Translations under genes and position numbers: made by a program | Shown: positions 46,552 to 60,482 of the stretch, piece after piece | Numbering within the stretch: the first letter of the stretch is position 1 | Layout: every line of letters begins with the position of its first letter | NCBI GenBank assembly: GCA_937775265.1 | Contig: CALKBV010000012.1 | Span: 101,739 to 165,738 of the forward strand | Length of the DNA: 64,000 nt | Source of the DNA: an uncultured Pseudomonadales bacterium | GTDB lineage: Bacteria; Pseudomonadota; Gammaproteobacteria; Pseudomonadales; Azotimanducaceae | Direction: 5' to 3' | Notes under the pieces: generated by a model | Told to the model about the DNA's origin: nothing | What the model saw: only the letters and a program-made list of their open reading frames with translations | The model's database searches: none

Positions 46552-46945
46552 AGTGGTGACCTCGTTGCTGTTCGCAAAAGCCATGACATCGGCCCGGTCA
46601 GATTCAACGCCATACCTGCGAGGTTCAATCGACTGGGTATATGAAAACAACGACTATAGTAGTGTTCTCCTACAGGCACTTTAGGAGTATTTAAAAGGCT
46701 CCGTCAAGTTGGCTTATTTTCTCTATGTTTACAGTCACTTAGAGCCTGGCAATTACGAAAACTTACGAAATCGGGTAATTCTCGCCTATCACCCTTTAGT
46801 CACGTTTCTCCGGGGACTGATTCTGGTTAGAATAGACCACGAGCCTTTTGACAGTACAAAAGGTAACAGAACAGAAGGTGAACGGTTGGCAGGATTCGAC
46901 CAGTGGACCTTGATAAAACGTATTTAGACCTTATAAAGGGTAACT
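46552..46945. other. Divergent cspD-clpS intergenic region with a candidate cspD promoter
   Basis: About 390 bases without a convincing gene; a 72-codon open frame has no ribosome-binding site or recognisable family. For cspD (minus strand) TTGACG (46707-46702), an 18-base gap and TAAAGT (46683-46678) make a plausible sigma-70 promoter. For clpS, a TTGACA at 46848-46853 is a perfect -35 but lacks a good -10 at 16-18 bases. Confidence 0.4.
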
Positions 46946-47314
46946 GTGATTGCATTAATAATAAAAGCTACCGGTGGTGAGGAAAGTCCTCTTGGGCCTG
47001 ACAGAGATACAGGGGTTCTAGAAGCACCCGTAGAACCCAAGATAAAAAAACCGCCACTATATAGAGTGGTCTTACTGAATGATGACTACACTCCAATGGA
47101 GTTCGTGGTTGAAGTGCTACAATCATTTTTCGGGCTGGACAGGGAAAGAGCCACCCAGGTGATGCTTGCGGTTCACACGCAAGGCAAAGCAACCTGCGGG
47201 ATTTTCCCCAGGGACATTGCAGAAACCAAGTCTGCGCAGGTCAATCAGTACGCGCAGGAAAACCAACATCCGCTGATTTCAGAAATTGAAGCGGTAGAAG
47301 ACGATGATGATTAG
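46946..47314 (+). CDS. clpS: ClpS adaptor of the N-degron pathway
   Basis: A 122-residue ClpS. After a flexible N-terminal tail of about 35 residues the core begins [20 protein letters not shown], where Asn and two Asp form the N-degron pocket. [20 protein letters not shown] follows, with the helix that docks on ClpA. It brings substrates bearing N-terminal Leu, Phe, Tyr or Trp to ClpAP. GTG start with AAAGGG five bases upstream. clpA follows after 18 bases. Confidence 0.95.
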   Translation: MIALIIKATGGEESPLGPDRDTGVLEAPVEPKIKKPPLYRVVLLNDDYTPMEFVVEVLQSFFGLDRERATQVMLAVHTQGKATCGIFPRDIAETKSAQVNQYAQENQHPLISEIEAVEDDDD

Positions 47315-47332
47315 AGGAAGACGTTACCTACT

Positions 47333-49591
47333 ATGTTAAGCAGAGAACTTGAAGTAACCCTGAACCTGGCTTTTAAAGATGCCAGGCAAAAACGGCATGA
47401 ACTGATGTCTGTTGAGCACTTGTTGCTATCCTTATTGGACAACACCTCTGCTGTTTCTGTGCTCGGTGCATGTGGTGCAGATATCGAAAAACTTCGATCA
47501 GAGCTGGAAGAGTTTCTCGAGGCTACAACCCCGCTAATTCCACAAAATGAGAATGATCGCGAAACGCAGCCCACACTCGGGTTTCAGCGCGTGCTGCAGC
47601 GGTCAGTCTTTCATGTGCAGTCCAGTGGCAAGAAAGAGGTCGATGGTGCCAACGTACTGGTTGCGATATTTAGCGAACAGGAAAGCCATGCGGTCTTTCT
47701 GTTGAAGCAACAGGATGTTAATCGTATCGATATTGTTAATTTCATCGCTCATGGAGTGGGTAAAGAAGGTGAGGAATCTGAAACCCCAGGAGAAGGTATT
47801 TCAGAAGGAGAGGAAGAAGGCGAGAAACAAGCGAGCGCTCTTGAATCCTACGCAACCAATCTGAACGAGCAAGCCAGAAAAGGGCTGATTGACCCACTTA
47901 TAGGTCGAAGCTCAGAGGTTGAACGAGTCATCCAAACCCTATCTCGTCGACGCAAGAACAACCCGTTGTTGGTTGGCGAGTCTGGCGTTGGAAAGACTGC
48001 AATTGCAGAAGGTCTCGCCAAATTAATCGTTGATGGGCAGGTGCCCGATATCATCAAGGAAAGTACCGTTCACGCCCTTGATCTTGGTGCGTTACTCGCA
48101 GGCACCAAGTATCGGGGTGACTTTGAGAAGCGGCTGAAGTCACTGTTAAATGAGCTGAAAGACACCCCTAACCAGATCCTGTTTATTGACGAGATTCACA
48201 CCATCATTGGTGCAGGAGCGGCATCCGGTGGCGTGATGGACGCATCGAATCTGCTCAAGCCACTGCTTGCATCAGGAGAGATACGTTGCCTTGGCTCGAC
48301 CACCTACCAGGAATACAGGGGGATCTTTGACAAGGACAGAGCGTTGTCGCGTCGGTTCCAGAAGATCGATGTCAATGAACCCAACGTCGAAGACACCTAT
48401 AAAATTCTCAAAGGGCTCAAGACTCGCTTCGAGGAGCATCACCAGCTTAAGTACACTGATCGTGCGCTGCGGGTAGCCGCCGAACTGGCCGACAAATACA
48501 TTAACGATCGTTTCATGCCCGACAAGGCAATAGATGTTATTGATGAGGCCGGCGCCTATCAGCAGCTGCAACCCGTGAGCCGCCGCAAAAAGCAGATCTC
48601 TGTCGGTGACGTAGAGCAAATAGTCGCTAAGATAGCGCGGATACCGCCAAAGACCGTTTCCAGTAGTGATAAATCAGCACTTAGGGACCTTGAAACTAAC
48701 CTTAAGATGGTTATCTTCGGCCAGGATCCGGCGATCAATAGCTTGTCCAGTGCGATAAAACTATCTCGGGCGGGTTTGAAAGAAGAGGGCAAACCCATCG
48801 GTTCGTTCCTGTTCAGTGGCCCAACCGGTGTCGGTAAAACCGAGGTCTGTCGCCAACTGGCCAATATTATGGGGATCGACCTGGTTCGCTTTGACATGTC
48901 TGAATACATGGAGCGCCACACAGTATCAAGATTGATAGGTGCACCTCCGGGATACATTGGTTACGACCAGGGTGGCCAGCTAACAGAGGCAATATCAAAG
49001 CAACCGCATTGTGTGTTGCTCCTGGATGAAATCGAAAAAGCCCATCCGGAAGTATTTAACCTGTTACTACAGGTGTTCGATCACGGTACGTTGACCGATA
49101 ACAATGGGCGCAAAGCTGATTTCCGAAACGTAATCATTGTCATGACTACCAATGCCGGGGCCCAGGAAATGAGTCGGAATTCCATAGGTTTTCAGACTCA
49201 GGATCACGCCACAGATGGTATGGAAATCCTCAAGAAAATATTTACCCCCGAGTTCAGGAACAGGCTTGATGCAATTATCCCGTTCGCTTCACTATCCAAG
49301 GATGTGATTAAGACAGTCGTGGACAAGTTCCTGGTTGAGATCCAGGTACAATTGGACGATAAAAAAGTTCAGCTGGAGGTTTCCGATGAAGCGCGAGTAT
49401 GGCTTGCGGATAATGGCTATGACGAAAAGATGGGCGCAAGGCCCATGCAGCGCCTGATCCAGAATCGTATCAAAAAGGATCTGGCTGAAGATATCCTGTT
49501 TGGAAAACTATCGAGTGGGGGTGGCGTGGTGCACGTGACGGTAGAAGATGGTGACCTGTCCCTCGTGATCGAGGAACCAGAGACTGTCTGA
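47333..49591 (+). CDS. clpA: ATP-dependent Clp protease ATP-binding subunit ClpA
   Basis: A 752-residue AAA+ unfoldase. The N domain (residues 1-145) is followed by a charged EEEGEKQ linker, the first AAA module with Walker A GESGVGKT (about residue 216) and Walker B ILFIDEIHT (about 282), and the second with GPTGVGKT (about 496) and LLLDEIEKAHPE (about 561). The ClpP-binding IGL-type loop falls in RNSIGFQTQD near residue 615. It feeds unfolded substrates to ClpP, which is not encoded in this window. Convergent with infA, two bases apart. Confidence 0.97.
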   Translation: MLSRELEVTLNLAFKDARQKRHELMSVEHLLLSLLDNTSAVSVLGACGADIEKLRSELEEFLEATTPLIPQNENDRETQPTLGFQRVLQRSVFHVQSSGKKEVDGANVLVAIFSEQESHAVFLLKQQDVNRIDIVNFIAHGVGKEGEESETPGEGISEGEEEGEKQASALESYATNLNEQARKGLIDPLIGRSSEVERVIQTLSRRRKNNPLLVGESGVGKTAIAEGLAKLIVDGQVPDIIKESTVHALDLGALLAGTKYRGDFEKRLKSLLNELKDTPNQILFIDEIHTIIGAGAASGGVMDASNLLKPLLASGEIRCLGSTTYQEYRGIFDKDRALSRRFQKIDVNEPNVEDTYKILKGLKTRFEEHHQLKYTDRALRVAAELADKYINDRFMPDKAIDVIDEAGAYQQLQPVSRRKKQISVGDVEQIVAKIARIPPKTVSSSDKSALRDLETNLKMVIFGQDPAINSLSSAIKLSRAGLKEEGKPIGSFLFSGPTGVGKTEVCRQLANIMGIDLVRFDMSEYMERHTVSRLIGAPPGYIGYDQGGQLTEAISKQPHCVLLLDEIEKAHPEVFNLLLQVFDHGTLTDNNGRKADFRNVIIVMTTNAGAQEMSRNSIGFQTQDHATDGMEILKKIFTPEFRNRLDAIIPFASLSKDVIKTVVDKFLVEIQVQLDDKKVQLEVSDEARVWLADNGYDEKMGARPMQRLIQNRIKKDLAEDILFGKLSSGGGVVHVTVEDGDLSLVIEEPETV

Positions 49592-49593
49592 GC

Positions 49594-49809
49594 CTATTCG
49601 CGGAAGGTAATTCTGCCTTTTGAGAGGTCATACGGTGTGAGTTCTACTTTCACCGTATCGCCGGTCAGAATCTTGATGTAATTCTTTCGCATTTTGCCGC
49701 TGATATGTGCGGTTACCACGTGCCCGTTTTCAAGTTCTACTCGAAACATCGTATTAGGCATTGTATCTATTACCTTTCCCGACATCTGTATTTGTTCTTC
49801 CTTTGCCAT
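49594..49809 (-). CDS. infA: Translation initiation factor IF-1
   Basis: A 71-residue S1/OB-fold protein that occupies the A site of the 30S subunit during initiation. [20 protein letters not shown] and [21 protein letters not shown] are nearly invariant IF-1 sequence, and the chain ends KGRITFRE. Length matches E. coli IF-1 (72). It stands alone between clpA and bpt, as in pseudomonads. No rho-independent terminator is visible between it and clpA. Confidence 0.97.
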   Translation of the reverse strand: MAKEEQIQMSGKVIDTMPNTMFRVELENGHVVTAHISGKMRKNYIKILTGDTVKVELTPYDLSKGRITFRE

Positions 49810-49871
49810 TGTTCCTCTGGGGGTTGGTTTTAACGGCGAGCATTGTGCCCCCTACTCATCACCAATGCAAA

Positions 49872-50582
49872 TCAAGCGTCTATGCTAACCCAGCTATTGT
49901 TGACGTACAGTTCGATGGGTTTGTATTCCATCTTGTAGTTCATCTTCTGGCACTGCTTGATCCAGTATCCAAGATAAAGGAACTCAAGATTCTGGGCCTG
50001 AGCCTCTCCGATCAGCCACAGTACAGAGAACACTCCAAGTGCTCTGCTTTGTTCATCAGTATCAAAGAAGGTATAGATAGCGGAAAGCCCATCATTGAGT
50101 TCATCGGCAACCGCAACCGCTAACAACTGTCCTGAGTTGCGGAATTCATAGAAACTTGCCTCTGCACGCCCGTCTACCAGAAAGCTCTGGAACTGGTCTC
50201 TTGATGCCGGATACATATCACCATCTGAATGTCTCTCGGAAATATATTTTTCGTAAAGTGAGAAATATTCTTCAGTGAACCGTGGCGAGTGCTTCGTCAC
50301 GGTAAGTGCTTCATTCGTTTTACGAGCGCGTCGGTGTTTGCGTTTATCAGTGAACTGGGCCACGGGAATTCGTACCGGAATGCAGGCTGCACACGTCTGG
50401 CAGTAGGGCCTGTAAATGTGGCTGCCGCTCCGCCTGAAACCGACCGCGGACAATGCCGAATATAAATCCTTATCTATTTCCGTGAGTGGATCGGCGAACA
50501 GGGTAATAGCCTGTTTACCGTCCAGGTAACTGCAGTCATGAGGCGGTGTCGTAAAAAACCTGAGTTCTGATAGTGAAGTCAT
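49872..50582 (-). CDS. bpt: Aspartate/glutamate leucyltransferase Bpt
   Basis: A 236-residue member of the arginyl/leucyl-transferase family (ATE/Bpt). It adds leucine from Leu-tRNA to N-terminal Asp or Glu, creating ClpS-dependent N-degrons. The CxxC motif is in YRPYCQTCAACIPVRIPV (about residue 58-75), followed by KRKHRRARKTN. YTFFDTDEQSRALGVFSVLW near residue 165 and the final YLGYWIKQCQKMNYKMEY block are typical. It ends a run aat-bpt, separated by nine bases, that supplies substrates to the clpSA genes alongside. Confidence 0.93.
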   Translation of the reverse strand: MTSLSELRFFTTPPHDCSYLDGKQAITLFADPLTEIDKDLYSALSAVGFRRSGSHIYRPYCQTCAACIPVRIPVAQFTDKRKHRRARKTNEALTVTKHSPRFTEEYFSLYEKYISERHSDGDMYPASRDQFQSFLVDGRAEASFYEFRNSGQLLAVAVADELNDGLSAIYTFFDTDEQSRALGVFSVLWLIGEAQAQNLEFLYLGYWIKQCQKMNYKMEYKPIELYVNNSWVSIDA

Positions 50583-50591
50583 TGGAATAAC

Positions 50592-51299
50592 TTACCAGAT
50601 TACGGGGCAAACGCCACGTAGCTGCAACCAGTCAATAGGCGGCTGATCAATGTGTTTATTGAGGATCTGACGAAATTGGTCACGGGGCAACTCAAAGGCG
50701 CCCAACGACAGTAAGTGGGGGTTAGGCAGCTGGCAATCAACCATAGGACAACCTGCATTTGCCATTGTTTTCATCAGACCCGTGAAAGCTAGTTTTGATG
50801 CGTCTGTAACATGATGGAACATAGACTCTCCAAAAAAAAGATTACCTATGGATAGCCCGTACAGCCCGCCGCAAAGTGTCCCGTTAATGTAGCACTCGAA
50901 AGAATGAGCGAAACCCGAATCATGCAGGTTGAGATAGGCGGCCTTCATTTCGTCGGTAATCCAGGTACCCTCATCGCCTGAACGCAACTGGCAGTAATCG
51001 ATTACCTGTGAAAAAGCGTCGTCGATTCTGAGCTCGAAGTCGGCCTTTCTTATTCGCTTGGCCAAACTTCGGCTGGGGGAAAAAGATGTCGGGTCAATCA
51101 CGCATCTGGAGTCAGGTGACCACCACAATATAGGCTGGTCGTCATCAAACCAGGGAAAGATGCCCTGGCGATAGGCTGCTATCAGGCGGGCCTCAGAAAG
51201 ATCACCACCAGCAGCTAGCAATCCATTGGGGTCGGTAAGCGCGTCGTCGATGTCGGGAAATAGGGTGGGATCCTCGGACAACCACACCAGGGCGTTCAT
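50592..51299 (-). CDS. aat: Leucyl/phenylalanyl-tRNA--protein transferase
   Basis: A 235-residue Aat, which adds Leu or Phe to proteins with N-terminal Arg or Lys. GLLAAGGDLSEARLIAAYRQ (residues 27-46) leads into GIFPWFDDDQPILWWSPDSR, the signature of the family. FFGESMFHH near residue 155 and DCQLPNPHLLSLGAFELPR near residue 191 are also conserved. Together with Bpt it produces the N-terminal residues recognised by ClpS. It is 12 bases downstream of trxB on the same strand. Confidence 0.95.
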   Translation of the reverse strand: MNALVWLSEDPTLFPDIDDALTDPNGLLAAGGDLSEARLIAAYRQGIFPWFDDDQPILWWSPDSRCVIDPTSFSPSRSLAKRIRKADFELRIDDAFSQVIDYCQLRSGDEGTWITDEMKAAYLNLHDSGFAHSFECYINGTLCGGLYGLSIGNLFFGESMFHHVTDASKLAFTGLMKTMANAGCPMVDCQLPNPHLLSLGAFELPRDQFRQILNKHIDQPPIDWLQLRGVCPVIW

Positions 51300-51311
51300 A
51301 ATTGATGCAGT

Positions 51312-52268
<957 letters not shown>

Positions 52269-52327
52269 TTATGGTTCATGTTTTTTGGTTCGTCTGTTTT
52301 AGGTCATGCTGATTGGGCCGAGCGCTG

Positions 52328-52609
52328 CTAGTGCTTTTTTCGCAAGGCGATGAAATCTGCGCCCTGGCGGTGTCCCTCGATAATGGACCAAAGAGTGCGG
52401 CCCTGATCATCTGTTGCGTCCAGGTCATGATTAGCGTCAATAAAAAAAGGCAGAAAACGCTCAAAGTCTGCCGGTCGCATTCCACGATAAGCTCTCATTA
52501 ACAGGTGAAAATCGACGTTACCGCTATAGGATTCCATTTCAAGGAAAGACTTCACGCGATCATCATCCCACACTTCGTCGGTTACTTGCCGCTGACTAGG
52601 TCCAGCCAT
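52328..52609 (-). CDS. PA4642 family protein
   Basis: A 93-residue protein of the PA4642 family known from pseudomonads and relatives. The block VWDDDRVKSFLEMESYSGNV is followed by DFHLLMRAYRGMRPADFERFL, FFIDANHDLDATDDQGRTLW and a short basic tail. No catalytic motif, signal peptide or membrane segment is visible. Its function is unknown. It is divergent from ftsK, and GGATCC with a GGAGG-like AAAGGAGG lies just before the ATG. Confidence 0.8.
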   Translation of the reverse strand: MAGPSQRQVTDEVWDDDRVKSFLEMESYSGNVDFHLLMRAYRGMRPADFERFLPFFIDANHDLDATDDQGRTLWSIIEGHRQGADFIALRKKH

Positions 52610-52739
52610 GGATCCTCCTTTAGGAAACAGTTATTAAAAGCCGGCATTCTACATCAGAACGAAATAACGAGATAGGCGTCGTTAACGGATCGCCCTCATT
52701 TTGACGGAGATAAAAACGTTTATACGAGTGCCGTTTAGT

Positions 52740-52745
52740 TATAAT
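52740..52745 (+). promoter_or_regulatory. Candidate -10 element for ftsK
   Basis: A perfect TATAAT, 54 bases before the ftsK start in the divergent gap with the PA4642-family gene. The hexamer 17-18 bases upstream is a poor match to TTGACA, so the assignment rests mostly on the -10 box and location. Confidence 0.35.
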
Positions 52746-52799
52746 ATCTAACACTCTGATTTTAAAGATATTCCACGGAACAAACACAGGTTTCCTGAA

Positions 52800-55133
52800 T
52801 TGGCACAATCCAAGACAACCAGCAGGAATAAGCCGGATTTTTCGGAACTGCTTGGACCCCGGTTAAAAGAGGGTGCATTCATTGCGTTAATCGCTACCGC
52901 ACTTTTCCTCACGCTGGCATTAATCAGCTTCGATCGAAATGACCCAGGCTGGACCTATACGGGCTCAGACGAAACGGTGAATAATATCGTCGGTTTGAGC
53001 GGCGCCTGGATCGCGGACGTCTTCTTGTTTTTCTTCGGTTTCCTGTCTTACTTGTTCCCCATGATGCTTGCTTCCCAAGCCTGGACGATCTTTCGTGAGC
53101 GAGAAACAGAGACTGAATTTAACTGGCCTGTATTCATTTTTCGCGGAGTAGGCCTGTTTTTAACCGTCGGGGCGGGGACGGCTATCGCAGCAATGCATTT
53201 TTACGTCTCAGGCCTTGATTACCAGTACGGTAGTGGCGGTATTATCGGTTCCGAGATCGCAGACCTTCTGATTCCGGTGTTTTCCTATGTGGGCGCTACA
53301 TTATTCCTGGTGGCGATGTTCCTTTTTGGTCTTACCGCGTTCCTTGATATTTCCTGGCTCCGTGTTATGGATGCAATTGGCGGCCTTTCCATTGAGATAG
53401 CTGCGAGAACCCGCGACACAAGCCATCGCGTAGTGGCTATGGTCCAGCAAAAGCGTGAAATCCAGCGTAGTGCCGAGCATCGACGAGAGGCTCTCGAGAA
53501 ACACGTTGAGAAGAAGCAGCATCGAGTTGCACCGATTATCGAAGCTCCATCGGCCCAGAAGAAAGAAGACAGCAACCGGGTCGCCAGGGAAAGACAGGGA
53601 AATCTGTTTCGTATCAGCGCAGTAGATGGACTACCAGCATTGCATCTGTTGGATGAGCAGCAAAAGGACGAAGATCGAGGCTATTCAACCAATGACCTGG
53701 AGGCGATGTCACGACTGCTTGAACTCAAACTTAAAGACTATGGGGTAGAGGCCGAAGTTGTCGCCGTTTTCCCTGGGCCGGTTATAACAAGATTCGAAAT
53801 TCAGCCTGCGGCAGGCATTAAGGTATCGCGCATTTCAGGGTTGGCTAAGGATTTGGCCCGCTCGCTCGCTGTTATTAGCGTGAGGGTAGTCGAGGTAATA
53901 CCCGGTAAGGCTGTCGTCGGTATAGAAATTCCCAATGTGGATCGAGATATAGTTCTGATGAGCGAGGTCCTAAAGTCAAACGCCTATGATGCCGCCCAGT
54001 CGCCACTGTCCCTGGCGCTAGGACATGATATTGCAGGTCAACCGGTAGTCGAGGATCTTGGTAAAATGCCACATCTTCTGGTCGCTGGCACGACCGGCTC
54101 CGGTAAGTCCGTCGGTATCAACGCCATGATTCTATCGATCCTGTTTAAGGCATCGCCGGAAGATGTCCGGATGATCATGATTGATCCCAAGATGCTTGAA
54201 TTGGCTGTTTATGAAGGCATACCGCACCTTTTGACGCCAGTAGTGACGGATATGAAGGACGCCGCCAATGCGCTTCGTTGGTGTGTGGCAGAAATGGAAC
54301 GTCGCTACCGCCTGATGGCAGCCATGGGGGTCAGGAATGTCGGTGGTTTCAACAAGAAAGTTCGCGATGCTAAAAAGAAAGAAGAACCGATCCTTGATCC
54401 TTTGTGGCTACCTGATCCGCTCCTGGATGAAGTCGACCAGCAAGCGCCTGAACTGGAAACGTTGCCTTTCATTGTGGTCGTCGTAGATGAATTTGCTGAC
54501 ATGATGATGATTGTTGGCAAGAAGGTTGAACAGCTGATCGCGCGAATCGCGCAGAAGGCCCGAGCCGCTGGGATTCACCTGATCTTGGCGACACAAAGAC
54601 CTTCAGTCGATGTAATTACGGGTCTGATCAAGGCCAATGTACCGACCCGTATCGCGTTTCAGGTGTCGTCAAAAATTGATTCCAGGACTATCCTCGACCA
54701 GGGTGGTGCAGAACAGTTACTTGGGCACGGGGACATGCTTTATCTACCCGCGGGGTCAGCGCTACCGATCAGGGTTCACGGTGCTTTTGTGGATGATGAT
54801 GAAGTACACCGGGTGGTTGAAAGCTGGAAGCAACTCGGGGAACCGAATTATCTTGAATCAATTGTCAGTGGTGTGTCGGAGAATGAAATGCAGCCGGGTA
54901 TTGCCGGGGCCGGCGGAGCATCTGACGCCGAAGATGCTGATCCACTTTATGATGAGGCCGTAAGCTTTGTAACCGAATCGAGGCGTGCTTCAATTTCCGC
55001 GGTGCAGCGAAAACTGAGGATTGGCTATAACAGGGCGGCGCGCATGATCGAAACAATGGAGGCGGCAGGTGTGGTAAGTGAAATGGGCAGCAATGGTTCT
55101 AGGGAAGTTTTGGCTAATGCACCGCCTAAGTAA
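52800..55133 (+). CDS. ftsK: DNA translocase FtsK
   Basis: A 777-residue septal DNA pump that aligns chromosome dimers for XerCD. Four N-terminal membrane helices (about residues 24-45, 72-98, 112-135, 150-180) precede a short charged linker. The alpha-beta motor has Walker [14 protein letters not shown] (about residue 431) and Walker [16 protein letters not shown] (about 558). The C-terminal gamma winged helix is [20 protein letters not shown]. The linker is short compared with E. coli FtsK (1329 residues), as is usual outside enterics. TTG start with an AGG nine bases upstream. Confidence 0.95.
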   Translation: MAQSKTTSRNKPDFSELLGPRLKEGAFIALIATALFLTLALISFDRNDPGWTYTGSDETVNNIVGLSGAWIADVFLFFFGFLSYLFPMMLASQAWTIFRERETETEFNWPVFIFRGVGLFLTVGAGTAIAAMHFYVSGLDYQYGSGGIIGSEIADLLIPVFSYVGATLFLVAMFLFGLTAFLDISWLRVMDAIGGLSIEIAARTRDTSHRVVAMVQQKREIQRSAEHRREALEKHVEKKQHRVAPIIEAPSAQKKEDSNRVARERQGNLFRISAVDGLPALHLLDEQQKDEDRGYSTNDLEAMSRLLELKLKDYGVEAEVVAVFPGPVITRFEIQPAAGIKVSRISGLAKDLARSLAVISVRVVEVIPGKAVVGIEIPNVDRDIVLMSEVLKSNAYDAAQSPLSLALGHDIAGQPVVEDLGKMPHLLVAGTTGSGKSVGINAMILSILFKASPEDVRMIMIDPKMLELAVYEGIPHLLTPVVTDMKDAANALRWCVAEMERRYRLMAAMGVRNVGGFNKKVRDAKKKEEPILDPLWLPDPLLDEVDQQAPELETLPFIVVVVDEFADMMMIVGKKVEQLIARIAQKARAAGIHLILATQRPSVDVITGLIKANVPTRIAFQVSSKIDSRTILDQGGAEQLLGHGDMLYLPAGSALPIRVHGAFVDDDEVHRVVESWKQLGEPNYLESIVSGVSENEMQPGIAGAGGASDAEDADPLYDEAVSFVTESRRASISAVQRKLRIGYNRAARMIETMEAAGVVSEMGSNGSREVLANAPPK

Positions 55134-55752
55134 ATCTGTCGTCATGTGCATGATCGTCTGCACAGCTGCATTTTCAGATGAAGTGTTTTGCGGCGAGCAG
55201 CCTGGTGCAGAGGCACGCCTGGTTCGCATTCTTGACAGTCTGCAAACACTGCATGCTGAATTTGCACATCAGGCGGGACCTTCAGAAACCCAGACTGGAG
55301 AGATCTGGTTAAAGAAACCGGGTTTATTCAGGGTAGAGACAGGTGCGCCAATGAGCCAGACAATCGTGTCTGATGGTGTATCCATGTGGACCCATGACAG
55401 GGACCTGGAACAGGTCATCATTAGCCCGCTAAACACTCGGGTGGATGAAATGCCGATATTACTGTTTTCAGGAGAACCAGAGGCGATCGCCCAGAACTAC
55501 ACCATCGAGTTTTTTGAGGGTGAGCAAATACAGCGCTTCCTGCTGACACCGATCGACAGCGCTAACCTTATTACGAAACTGGTACTTTCCTTCCAAGACA
55601 ACCAGCCGATTAGTATCTCGGTAGAGAATGCCATGCAGGAACGAACAACGATCGAACTTAGCAATGTGGGTGAACTGGTTGATCTAACCAAACAGATGTT
55701 TACATTGAAGGTGCCTGAATTTGCTGACGTCATTGATGATCGTCCAGGCTAA
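55117..55752 (+). CDS. lolA: Outer-membrane lipoprotein carrier LolA
   Basis: A 211-residue periplasmic chaperone that carries lipoproteins from LolCDE to LolB. The signal peptide covers about residues 1-21 ([13 protein letters not shown]). The mature start [18 protein letters not shown] and then [15 protein letters not shown], with the conserved arginine of LolA, and [18 protein letters not shown] are family blocks. The start lies within the last codons of ftsK (17-base overlap) with AGGGAAG upstream; a longer frame runs deeper into ftsK. The gene order ftsK-lolA-rarA is typical. Confidence 0.92.
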   Translation: MHRLSKSVVMCMIVCTAAFSDEVFCGEQPGAEARLVRILDSLQTLHAEFAHQAGPSETQTGEIWLKKPGLFRVETGAPMSQTIVSDGVSMWTHDRDLEQVIISPLNTRVDEMPILLFSGEPEAIAQNYTIEFFEGEQIQRFLLTPIDSANLITKLVLSFQDNQPISISVENAMQERTTIELSNVGELVDLTKQMFTLKVPEFADVIDDRPG

Positions 55753-57080
55753 TGTCGCTGTTTCAACCAGAACAAGGATATCAGCCGCTTGCTTCACGGA
55801 TGCGTCCAAAGCGCCTTTCACAGTACGTTGGCCAGGCTCATCTATTGTCGCCCGGCAAGCCTCTGAGGGAAGCGATCGATAGTTCTCAGTTGCATTCCAT
55901 GATCCTCTGGGGGCCGCCCGGTGTAGGCAAGACCACCATTGCCAAACTCATTTCTGAGGTTTGCGATGTACACTTTCAGTCGTTGTCTGCGGTGTTGTCT
56001 GGCGTTAAGGATATAAGGGAAGCTATAGCGATTGCGAAGCAGGCCAAGGTGGGTTCCGGCAGGAAAACACTGTTGTTCATAGATGAAGTTCATCGATTCA
56101 ACAAATCGCAGCAGGATGCATTCCTGCCACATGTTGAGGACGGAACCGTTATTTTTGTAGGGGCGACGACTGAAAACCCCTCGTTTGAGTTAAATAACGC
56201 ACTATTGTCAAGAGCGAGAATCTACAAGCTTGAGTCACTGGATGTTGGTCAGCTCGTTGAAGTGCTCAAACAAGCGATTGGGCAGGATGAGGAACTGGCT
56301 GATAAATCAGTATCCGCCGCGGATGACGTGTTGACTGTTATCGCCAGGGCTGCAGACGGCGATGCCAGGCGTGCACTCAATATTCTGGAGGTGGCGTCTG
56401 ATATGGCAGGCGGTTCAGACCTCACCGAGGATCTCCTGGGAGAAGTCTTCGGCGACGAGTTAAGGAGATTCGACAAGGGCGGCGATATTTTCTACGAACA
56501 GGTTTCCGCTTTGCATAAAGCGGTGAGAGGGTCGGACCCTGATGGTTCACTTTACTGGTTCGTCCGTATGATCGACGGTGGCTGTGATCCCGTCTATATC
56601 GCTCGGCGAGTCGTCAGGATGGCGACTGAGGATATTGGGAATGCGGATCCCAGGGCGCTGGAAATCGCGCTCAATGCTTGGTCGGTTCAAGAGCGGTTGG
56701 GTAGTCCGGAAGGTGAATTGGCCATTGCTCAGGCGGTGGCCTATCTTGCGGTCGCAGCGAAAAGTAATGCGGTTTACTCTGCGGTAGGTGCGATCAAGCA
56801 AATGGTAGCAGAGACAGGTTCGCTCGAAGTCCCGATGCATATTCGAAATGCACCCACCGCTATGATGGAAAAGATGGGTTACGGTGACGATTACCAGTAC
56901 GCCCACAATCACGAAGATGCTTTTGTGCCGGGCGAATCCTATGTGCCACCCGAACTGCATGGTGTAAAGTTCTATCATCCGGTTGCACGGGGCACTGAGA
57001 CCAAAATTTCAGAAAAGCTGGACTATCTTCGTAAGCAGAATGAAAGCAGCGAGTTTCAGCGATATAAGAAGGATAACTAG
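55752..57080 (+). CDS. rarA: Replication-associated recombination protein A
   Basis: A 442-residue AAA+ clamp-loader-like ATPase (RarA/MgsA) active at stalled replication forks. RPKRLSQYVGQAHLL near residue 18, Walker A WGPPGVGKTTIA (about 52-63), Walker B LLFIDEVHRFNKSQQDA (about 107), GATTENPSFELN (sensor 1, about 138) and the C-terminal tetramerisation region with VARMATEDIGNADP-like RMATEDIGNADPRAL are all present. The ATG overlaps the lolA stop as TAATG, indicating coupled translation; crcB overlaps its end. Confidence 0.96.
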   Translation: MSLFQPEQGYQPLASRMRPKRLSQYVGQAHLLSPGKPLREAIDSSQLHSMILWGPPGVGKTTIAKLISEVCDVHFQSLSAVLSGVKDIREAIAIAKQAKVGSGRKTLLFIDEVHRFNKSQQDAFLPHVEDGTVIFVGATTENPSFELNNALLSRARIYKLESLDVGQLVEVLKQAIGQDEELADKSVSAADDVLTVIARAADGDARRALNILEVASDMAGGSDLTEDLLGEVFGDELRRFDKGGDIFYEQVSALHKAVRGSDPDGSLYWFVRMIDGGCDPVYIARRVVRMATEDIGNADPRALEIALNAWSVQERLGSPEGELAIAQAVAYLAVAAKSNAVYSAVGAIKQMVAETGSLEVPMHIRNAPTAMMEKMGYGDDYQYAHNHEDAFVPGESYVPPELHGVKFYHPVARGTETKISEKLDYLRKQNESSEFQRYKKDN

Positions 57081-57475
57081 TGGTGGGGTCAGTGACGGGA
57101 ACACTTACGGCGATTGCCTTGGGCGGAGCTCTCGGTTCGGTTGCGCGCCATGGAATGACGGTCTATTTTGATCACCTACTTGGCCGTGATTTCCCCTATG
57201 GGATTTTCATCGCGAATATTTTGGGCTCCGCCGCAATGGGTGTGCTCTTTGTGCTGATTCTTGAGCGGGGTCTGTTATCAGACGTCTGGCGGTCGCTTCT
57301 GATGGTGGGCTTCCTCGGAGCATTTACCACTTTCTCGACTTTTTCCCTGCAAACCATTGGCCTGCTGCAGGAAGGAAGACTATTTGCCGCTACGATCTAT
57401 ACCATCGGAAGTGTGCTGCTTAGCATTACTGCTGCCTACCTGGCGATGCTCTCCACTCGAATGTTTTCCGGTTAA
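57080..57475 (+). CDS. crcB: Fluoride-specific ion channel CrcB (Fluc)
   Basis: A 131-residue four-helix membrane protein that works as an antiparallel dimer exporting fluoride. GGALGSVARHGMTVYF near residue 12, GIFIANILGSAAMGVLF near 40, with the pore asparagine, and GFLGAFTTFSTFSLQTI near 74, with the phenylalanine-box residues, are the Fluc motifs. GTG start overlapping the rarA stop as TAGTG. No fluoride riboswitch could precede it because it lies directly against rarA. Confidence 0.94.
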   Translation: MVGSVTGTLTAIALGGALGSVARHGMTVYFDHLLGRDFPYGIFIANILGSAAMGVLFVLILERGLLSDVWRSLLMVGFLGAFTTFSTFSLQTIGLLQEGRLFAATIYTIGSVLLSITAAYLAMLSTRMFSG

Positions 57476-57498
57476 CGGTCATTGCGATCATCTGGTAA

Positions 57499-60162
<2,664 letters not shown>

Positions 60163-60176
<14 letters not shown>

Positions 60177-60480
60177 GTGGTTTGGGTAAGCCAGCAATTT
60201 TTGCAATGTGCTTTGCTGGTTTACCGGTAAACAGTTTCATTAGATGGATGCTGTTACCTTTGCTTTGCCCAAAGGCTTCCCTGACTTTAGTGACAAGAAC
60301 CCGATTAGCGGGAAACAAGCGATAATTCTGGTAATAATCGCGCACCAGGTGAATGACTTCCCAATGATCGTCTGTGAGAGTAATTCCATCCAGTTCTGCC
60401 AAGCGCTCAGCGATTGCTGGATTCCAGTCACCTGTGTTCCTGAGGAACCCTTCCTTGTCGGTTTCCGGGCTGCTGGTCAC
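60163..60480 (-). CDS. tusE: Sulfurtransferase TusE
   Basis: A 105-residue DsrC/TusE protein that accepts sulfur from TusBCD and hands it to MnmA. DKEGFLRNTGDWNPAIAERL at the start, LTDDHWEVIHLVRDYYQNY near residue 36 and the end AGLPKPPNCD carry the penultimate active cysteine. The second cysteine that DsrC proteins have about ten residues earlier is absent (KHIAKIAGL), which favours TusE over DsrC. GTG start just after the tusB stop; a longer frame would overlap tusB. Confidence 0.9.
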
Positions 60481-60482
60481 GG

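Noticed and set aside
46709..46927. 72-codon open frame between cspD and clpS
   Set aside because: No ribosome-binding site, no recognisable family and an unstructured composition; it overlaps the expected promoter region.
52323..52344. AGCGC...GTGCT hairpin followed by six T residues on the plus strand
   Set aside because: It would act against the direction of the flanking genes, which are both on the minus strand, and the stem is only five pairs with a wobble.
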